Shown piece by piece: positions 6,417-9,525 of a stretch of DNA of 9,525 bases (position 1 is its first letter; each line of letters starts with the position of its first letter). The stretch covers positions 1 to 9,525 of the forward strand of contig NIZU01000087.1 in assembly GCA_003315675.1 (NCBI GenBank), read 5' to 3'. The position numbers and the translations under genes are program-made. This DNA comes from Methanocorpusculum sp. MCE. Lineage in GTDB: Archaea > Halobacteriota > Methanomicrobia > Methanomicrobiales > Methanocorpusculaceae. The notes under the pieces were generated by a model. That model had not been told where the DNA came from, searched no databases, and worked only from the letters and a program-made list of their open reading frames with translations.

Positions 6417-6434
6417 GACCTACATGTATAGGTC
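6417..6434. repeat. Inverted repeat at the tRNA-Leu transcription start
   Basis: GACCTA (6417-6422) and TAGGTC (6429-6434) are perfect reverse complements around a six-base spacer CATGTA. The repeat covers the expected transcription start of tRNA-Leu and lies between it and its TATA box. It could be a protein-binding site or chance. Confidence 0.5.
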
Positions 6435-6441
6435 GCACAGT

Positions 6442-6526
6442 GCGAGGGTAGCCAAGCCAGGTCAACGGCGCTAGCTTGAGGGGCTAGTCTAGTAGTAGTT
6501 CTTGGGTTCGAATCCCATCCCTCGCA
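6442..6526 (+). tRNA. tRNA-Leu (anticodon GAG)
   Basis: An 85-base class II tRNA can be folded by eye. Acceptor GCGAGGG (6442-6448) pairs with CCCTCGC (6519-6525), with A73 at 6526. The D stem is GCC/GGC. The anticodon stem CTAGC (6471-6475) pairs with GCTAG (6483-6487) around the loop TTGAGGG, so the anticodon at 6478-6480 is GAG and reads CUC and CUU leucine codons. The long variable arm has a three-base stem (CTA/TAG) with a GTAG loop, as in other archaeal tRNA-Leu. The T loop is TTCGAAT, and its stem has four pairs plus a U-U mismatch at the outer position. CCA is not encoded and must be added. No intron is seen. Confidence 0.95.
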
Positions 6527-6556
6527 TATGAATCCGAAGTGCAATGCACGTGATTC

Positions 6557-6562
6557 TTTTTT
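6557..6562 (+). terminator. T-run terminator after tRNA-Leu
   Basis: A run of six T, within TTCTTTTTTCTT, begins 31 bases after the tRNA 3' end. This is a typical hairpin-free archaeal stop signal. Confidence 0.45.
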
Positions 6563-6738
6563 CTTGCAGTTGTTTCTGATTTGTATTCTATGATTTATCG
6601 GTTGCGTGCGGGATGTTTTTCCATGTCTGTCTGGAATAATCCGGCAGGAAACCTGTATAACTCGTAATGGCATGTGCTGGAGCACTTTGTGTCTGATTCT
6701 CCTTTGCCAACCTTCACGCAGGGAAGACTGCAGGACCC

Positions 6739-6764
6739 TATAACCTTTTCGAACGCATATAAAA
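6739..6764 (+). promoter_or_regulatory. Promoter region of the MerR-type regulator
   Basis: Two TATA-like elements are present: TATAAC (6739-6744) and ATATAAAA (6757-6764). With 25-base spacing, the first would start transcription near 6767, just before the ATG at 6773. The second, stronger-looking one would start it downstream of that ATG, which makes it unsuitable for this start codon unless the spacing is unusual. I favour the first. MerR proteins often bind their own promoters, so autoregulation here is possible. Confidence 0.4.
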
Positions 6765-6772
6765 TTGTAATC

Positions 6773-7654
6773 ATGGCAGATGATCGAATCCCAATTGGAA
6801 ATTTTTCCTTAATCACGCGGTTGTCACCGCGGGCTCTTCGCATCTATGACGAACGTGGTCTGCTCGTTCCAAATGTGCGGGATATCATCACCGGATACCG
6901 CTATTATACCGGCGACCAGGTTCCGCGGGGTGTCTCCATCAAGTCACTATGTTCACTTGGTTTTTCCCTTGCCGATGTCGAAAAGATCCTGAATGCACGG
7001 GACCGGCAGGATAAAGGGACGATCCATGGGATTTTTTCCCGCCGGAAAAATGAAATCCGTTCGGAGGTCAGCCGATTACAAAAGATCGAGGCGATTCTTG
7101 AAGAGCCGGGCGTCTCCCTCGAGGTGTTGTATATGTCGTATGCTGAACCGATAATCAAACAGGTCCCTCCGTTGCGGGTGATCTGTAAGAGGGGCAGGGG
7201 TAGCTATGCGGAAGTCATTGGCAGACTCGCAAACGATCTCTGTTCCCAAATGGACCTGCCCGAGAACCAGACCCTGGCCGTCAAAGTAACCGGTCCCTTT
7301 ATGTTCATTTGTCATGACAATGAGTATAAAGAGAAGGATGCCGATGTCGAATGTGCCATCCCGATCTCGGGAAGGGTTGTTGTGTCTGATGAAAGCATTG
7401 AAATCAGGACGCTCGAGGGCGGTGCGATGCTTTCCCTTATCTACAAAGGTCCTTATCCCGGAATCCACGAAGCCTGGACACGCATCTTTGCCTATGCCGA
7501 AGAACGGGAATATTCCATCACTGGAAATGGACGGGAGCTTTATTATAACGATCCGGGAAAAGTACCGGACGAGGAACTCTTAACTGAACTGCAGATTCCT
7601 GTATCTCTTGAGGGGCTGCCGTCAGTCGTTGGCGGAACGGAGACGGGAGAATGA
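6773..7654 (+). CDS. MerR-family regulator with GyrI-like effector domain
   Basis: The 293-residue protein has a MerR winged helix at 6-75 (IPIGNFSLITRLSPRALRIYDERGLL, then GYRYYTGDQV and LGFSLADVEKIL). A dimerisation coiled coil follows at about 85-112. A C-terminal GyrI-like, BmrR-type ligand domain covers about 124-278 and ends in GRELYYNDPGKVPDEELLTELQIPV. Such regulators bind bulky, often cationic or aromatic small molecules and untwist promoter DNA; BmrR is the best-known bacterial example. The start at 6773 puts the helix-turn-helix at its usual distance from the N-terminus; an upstream ATG at 6674 would add 33 residues across the promoter. Its stop overlaps the trmO start (ATGA), so the two are coupled. 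Full-length MerR/GyrI proteins are far more common in bacteria, so bacterial origin is possible. The ligand is unknown. Confidence 0.88.
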   Translation: MADDRIPIGNFSLITRLSPRALRIYDERGLLVPNVRDIITGYRYYTGDQVPRGVSIKSLCSLGFSLADVEKILNARDRQDKGTIHGIFSRRKNEIRSEVSRLQKIEAILEEPGVSLEVLYMSYAEPIIKQVPPLRVICKRGRGSYAEVIGRLANDLCSQMDLPENQTLAVKVTGPFMFICHDNEYKEKDADVECAIPISGRVVVSDESIEIRTLEGGAMLSLIYKGPYPGIHEAWTRIFAYAEEREYSITGNGRELYYNDPGKVPDEELLTELQIPVSLEGLPSVVGGTETGE

Positions 7655-8133
7655 CATTGCAGGAAATGATTCTCAGGCCGATCGGCAGAGTCAGGGCGGA
7701 AAAGGGAGAGTTCACGATAGAGATTGCAGAACAATACCGCCCGGCTCTTGTCGGGGTGAATGGGTTTGGGCATATCGATGTCCTGTGGTGGGCCGATCGT
7801 TCCGATACGCCGGAACAGCGGCATATTACGACATGTAGAAAACCGTATACCCACGGCCCTGATACGCTTGGGATCTTTGCCACCCGCTCACCGCAGCGGC
7901 CTAATCCGATTGCCGTCACGACAACTGATGTTCTCTCTGTTGATCTGGAACATGGTATTATCAGACTTTCTTACATCGATGCAGAGAACGGGACGCCGGT
8001 TATTGATATCAAGCCCTATCACCCGTCGGGAGCGAGGGTTCGTGGATGCGGTCTGCCCGCGTGGTGCAGCCATTGGCCCCAGTGGTATGAGGAAAGCTCT
8101 TCCTTTGATTGGGAGAGGGAATTCACTGGATAA
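7651..8133 (+). CDS. trmO: TrmO/TsaA-family tRNA methyltransferase
   Basis: The 160-residue protein has the family signature GIFATRSPQRPNPIAV (74-89), the early GFGHIDVLWW region (38-47), and NGTPVIDIKPYHP (113-125). TrmO uses S-adenosylmethionine to add a methyl to N6 of threonylcarbamoyladenosine at position 37 of tRNA-Thr, as shown for the E. coli enzyme; archaeal members such as A. fulgidus AF0241 share the beta-barrel fold. It lacks the C-terminal extension of the longer bacterial proteins, which is normal for archaeal ones. Where relatives usually have a Tyr or acidic stretch after DIKPY-x-P, this one reads SGARVRG. The start overlaps the regulator stop by 4 bases, so expression depends on that transcript. 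Other roles are possible for this broad family, since archaeal substrates are less studied. Confidence 0.87.
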   Translation: MTLQEMILRPIGRVRAEKGEFTIEIAEQYRPALVGVNGFGHIDVLWWADRSDTPEQRHITTCRKPYTHGPDTLGIFATRSPQRPNPIAVTTTDVLSVDLEHGIIRLSYIDAENGTPVIDIKPYHPSGARVRGCGLPAWCSHWPQWYEESSSFDWEREFTG

Positions 8134-8134
8134 C

Positions 8135-8158
8135 GGGAGACGCTCCCCCTCTTTTTTT
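8135..8158 (+). terminator. Hairpin and T7 run after trmO
   Basis: GGGAG (8135-8139) pairs with CTCCC (8143-8147) around a three-base loop. CCTC and seven T (8152-8158) follow. The hairpin begins one base after the trmO stop and ends the MerR-trmO operon. Confidence 0.75.
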
Positions 8159-8308
8159 ATCGATTTAACATACGTATCGACGGGATGTAATCCCGCATTC
8201 GTTTGATGCCGTGAGATGAAATGAATCTGTGTATGGAATGTCCCGGTTCTTTTATTTTCGCGTGACGTTCTCCTTCTCCTGATACGAACGGATCCGGTCA
8301 CTGACATT

Positions 8309-9274
8309 CTATCTCAGGTTCCCGTAAAAGACCGCATAGTCGTACATGTGATAGACACCTTCCGGGAAGGTAACACTGGTCGCCGGCAATTCTTCGGGGT
8401 TGGAAATATTCGTTATCACGAGCGCGTTGTTTACGATCTTTGCTGCTGCAAAGTTCGGGTACCTGTCCGGAGTTTTGGGATGCTCATGTTTGAAGAACAC
8501 TGCTTCGATATTTTCCGAGGCAGGGGCAAAGGTGGTATCGGTTGTCCAGATCAGGGGATTGACCACAAATGTTCCGGGAATGATCGTCGGCCCTTGCTTT
8601 TCTTTGCCTTCAGCATCGGAGATCGTATTATACGTGATAAAACACCCTGTTTCCGTTGCATTTTCATTGATTTTCATCAGGGGATTTTGTTCAAGATCTG
8701 CCGGTGTAATCGAATACCCGATAACATACGCCGCCACCAGTTTTTTCAGTGATTCAGCATCGCGCGTCAGGAGCTCTCCTGCTTTCGAGAGTTCAACGAT
8801 CCTGACCGATCCCTGACTGTGGGCCGCGAGAATAATGGGTCGTTCTCCCTTGTTGAAATGTTTCAGAAAATAGTCAAATGCACGGATGAGGTCCTGCTGT
8901 CCCAGATCAAAGATGGGTTTTGCCTCGGTCAGCATCAAAGGATTTATTTGTACATTGTTCTGCCGGTAAAACGTTACGTAAATATTTGCCTGCCCGTCGA
9001 ATATGCTGGCCAGTTCCACCAGTGTCCAGTGCGCTTTCTCCCGTAATTTTGAATCGCTGATGTTCATCAGATAGGTCACATTGTCGGAGAGAATGGTGGG
9101 ATACACCCAGAACACATCGACAGGCTGTTTTTTCCTGCTGAAGTATGGGGGCGTAGATAGCCAGCTGTCGGGATTTGCATAATCCGGAGGAGCCGGGAAA
9201 TCCGTATCCGAATTAAAGGAGGGTAGTTTTGTGGGAATTCCTCACTCCCTGCCTCGCATATCACCCAGTGTCAT
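8309..9274 (-). pseudogene. DUF3089-type alpha/beta hydrolase with early in-frame TGA
   Basis: The frame ending in TAG at 8309 is open back to 9241. The segment from 9241 to 9116 belongs to the protein, because it reads PPDYANPDSWLSTPPY and then PVDVFWVYPTIL, the usual opening of DUF3089 proteins. The nucleophile motif AAHSQGS lies mid-protein and the end GVYHMYDYAVFYGNL supplies the likely catalytic histidine. Members are serine-hydrolase-like proteins of unsettled substrate. No ATG, GTG or TTG lies between the TGA at 9244-9242 and DVFW. Upstream of the TGA in the same frame is ATG 9274 with a strong AAGGAG site, encoding only MTLGDMRGRE. Unless the TGA is an error or read through, a product could start only at GTG 9115 (268 residues), missing 42 conserved residues. 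No signal peptide is seen. The transposase gene on the other strand starts 124 bases away, so a recent insertion may have damaged the 5' end. Confidence 0.78.
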
Positions 9275-9320
9275 TAACTCTCCTTGGTTTACGGTCATAA
9301 TCTGTTTATCTTTGCAAGGA

Positions 9321-9330
9321 TATTTATAAT
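9321..9330. promoter_or_regulatory. Shared TATA-like element between hydrolase and transposase
   Basis: TATTTATAAT reads as a TATA box on either strand. For the minus strand, transcription would start near 9299 and give a 25-base leader containing CAAGGAGAG ahead of ATG 9274. For the plus strand it would start near 9351, ahead of the transposase ATG at 9398. Confidence 0.4.
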
Positions 9331-9361
9331 GTAGAGAATTTCTAACAACCTTTTTTTCGAC

Positions 9362-9375
9362 AGAAAGTACTTTCT
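9362..9375. repeat. Perfect 14-base palindrome upstream of the transposase
   Basis: AGAAAGTACTTTCT is its own reverse complement. It lies 22 bases before the transposase start. It may be part of the insertion sequence end, a regulatory site, or chance. Confidence 0.6.
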
Positions 9376-9397
9376 TTTCGTATGTTGAGTAGTATGT

Positions 9398-9525
9398 ATG
9401 GGGACTTTCAGCAGCTTTGGTCTCAACCAGGCATATCACGAACGTTATGAAAAACTTGGCGACCGTCTCTCCGACGTTGGTAAAACACTTGATTGGGATG
9501 TGTTTCGCCCTCTTCTTGAATCCAT
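9398..9525 (+). CDS. IS5-type transposase, N-terminal part (runs off the window)
   Basis: From ATG 9398 the frame stays open for 42 codons to the window edge. It begins MGTFSSFGLNQAYHERYEKL, continues GDRLSDVGKTLDWDVFRPLLES, and matches the N-terminus of archaeal IS5-family transposases, in which a GDRL segment is followed by a DW-x-x-FRP motif. An in-frame TGA at 9386 sets the upstream limit, and the ATG at 9394 is in another frame. The DDE catalytic residues lie outside the window. The left inverted repeat of the element is not identified; it should lie within about 150 bases upstream. It is in the same orientation as the transposase-like tail at 1-99, but I cannot tell whether they are copies of one element. 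Confidence 0.82.
   Translation, partial: MGTFSSFGLNQAYHERYEKLGDRLSDVGKTLDWDVFRPLLES

Noticed and set aside
6407..6685. Minus-strand frame across the tRNA region
   Set aside because: It is the antisense of a clear tRNA gene, and such frames often arise by chance.
6674..6772. Longer MerR protein starting at 6674
   Set aside because: It would put 33 unusual residues before the helix-turn-helix and run through the likely promoter.
6442..8133. Functional link between tRNA-Leu and TrmO
   Set aside because: TrmO acts on t6A37, found in tRNAs that read ANN codons such as tRNA-Thr. A Leu GAG tRNA lacks this target, and the genes have separate promoters and a terminator between them.
9242..9244. Selenocysteine at the TGA of the hydrolase gene
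   Set aside because: Archaeal selenoproteins are known from Methanococcales and Methanopyrus rather than Methanomicrobiales, and DUF3089 proteins have no conserved cysteine here. Kept only as a test in the findings.

Overview
The window reads as chromosomal DNA from a methanogenic archaeon, most likely of the order Methanomicrobiales; a Methanocorpusculum-like genus fits but is not proven. The case rests on a methanogenesis marker protein 14, an archaeal-type aIF1 with a zinc-knuckle N-terminus, an archaeal Sm-like protein, a COG2150-type ACT regulator, a tRNA-Leu without an encoded CCA end, TATA boxes about 25-30 bases ahead of several starts, and T-rich terminators.

Layout from left to right: (1) Positions 1-99 hold the C-terminal tail of a transposase-like protein, followed by a T8G8 homopolymer tract. 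(2) aIF1 (324-629, +) converges on a minus-strand block transcribed from 3085 down to 697: Sm-like protein, a small winged-helix protein with four C-terminal cysteines resembling TFE-beta/RPC39, methanogenesis marker 14 (an ASKHA-type ATPase), and an unrecognised 76-residue protein one base after it. (3) A minus-strand pair follows (5388 to 3388): a metal-chelate or corrinoid-type ABC substrate-binding lipoprotein broken by an in-frame TAA just after its signal peptide, then a class I SAM methyltransferase. No permease or ATPase is in view. (4) A 422-base AT-rich gap contains a nested inverted repeat. (5) A COG2150-type ACT-domain regulator (minus) is divergent from tRNA-Leu(GAG), which has a perfect 6+6 inverted repeat near its expected transcription start. 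(6) A tightly coupled plus-strand pair: a MerR regulator with a GyrI-like ligand domain, overlapping by 4 bases with trmO, and ended by a hairpin/T-run terminator. (7) A DUF3089-type serine hydrolase gene (minus) has a good promoter, Shine-Dalgarno site and ATG, but an in-frame TGA after ten codons. (8) The window ends in the first 42 codons of an IS5-type transposase (+).

The core (aIF1, Sm-like, TFE-beta-like, marker 14, COG2150 regulator, tRNA, TrmO) concerns gene expression and methanogenesis. The accessory parts (transposase ends, two genes with early stops, orphan binding protein) suggest local decay and insertion. Transposase fragments lie at both edges in the same orientation, so the roughly 9.3 kb between them may be bracketed by directly repeated insertion sequences.

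I see no clearly new defence or mobile system. The most interesting items are the minimal TFE-beta-like protein in the Sm-like/marker 14 block, the MerR-TrmO coupled pair, the 76-residue partner of marker 14, and the two genes with early in-frame stops.
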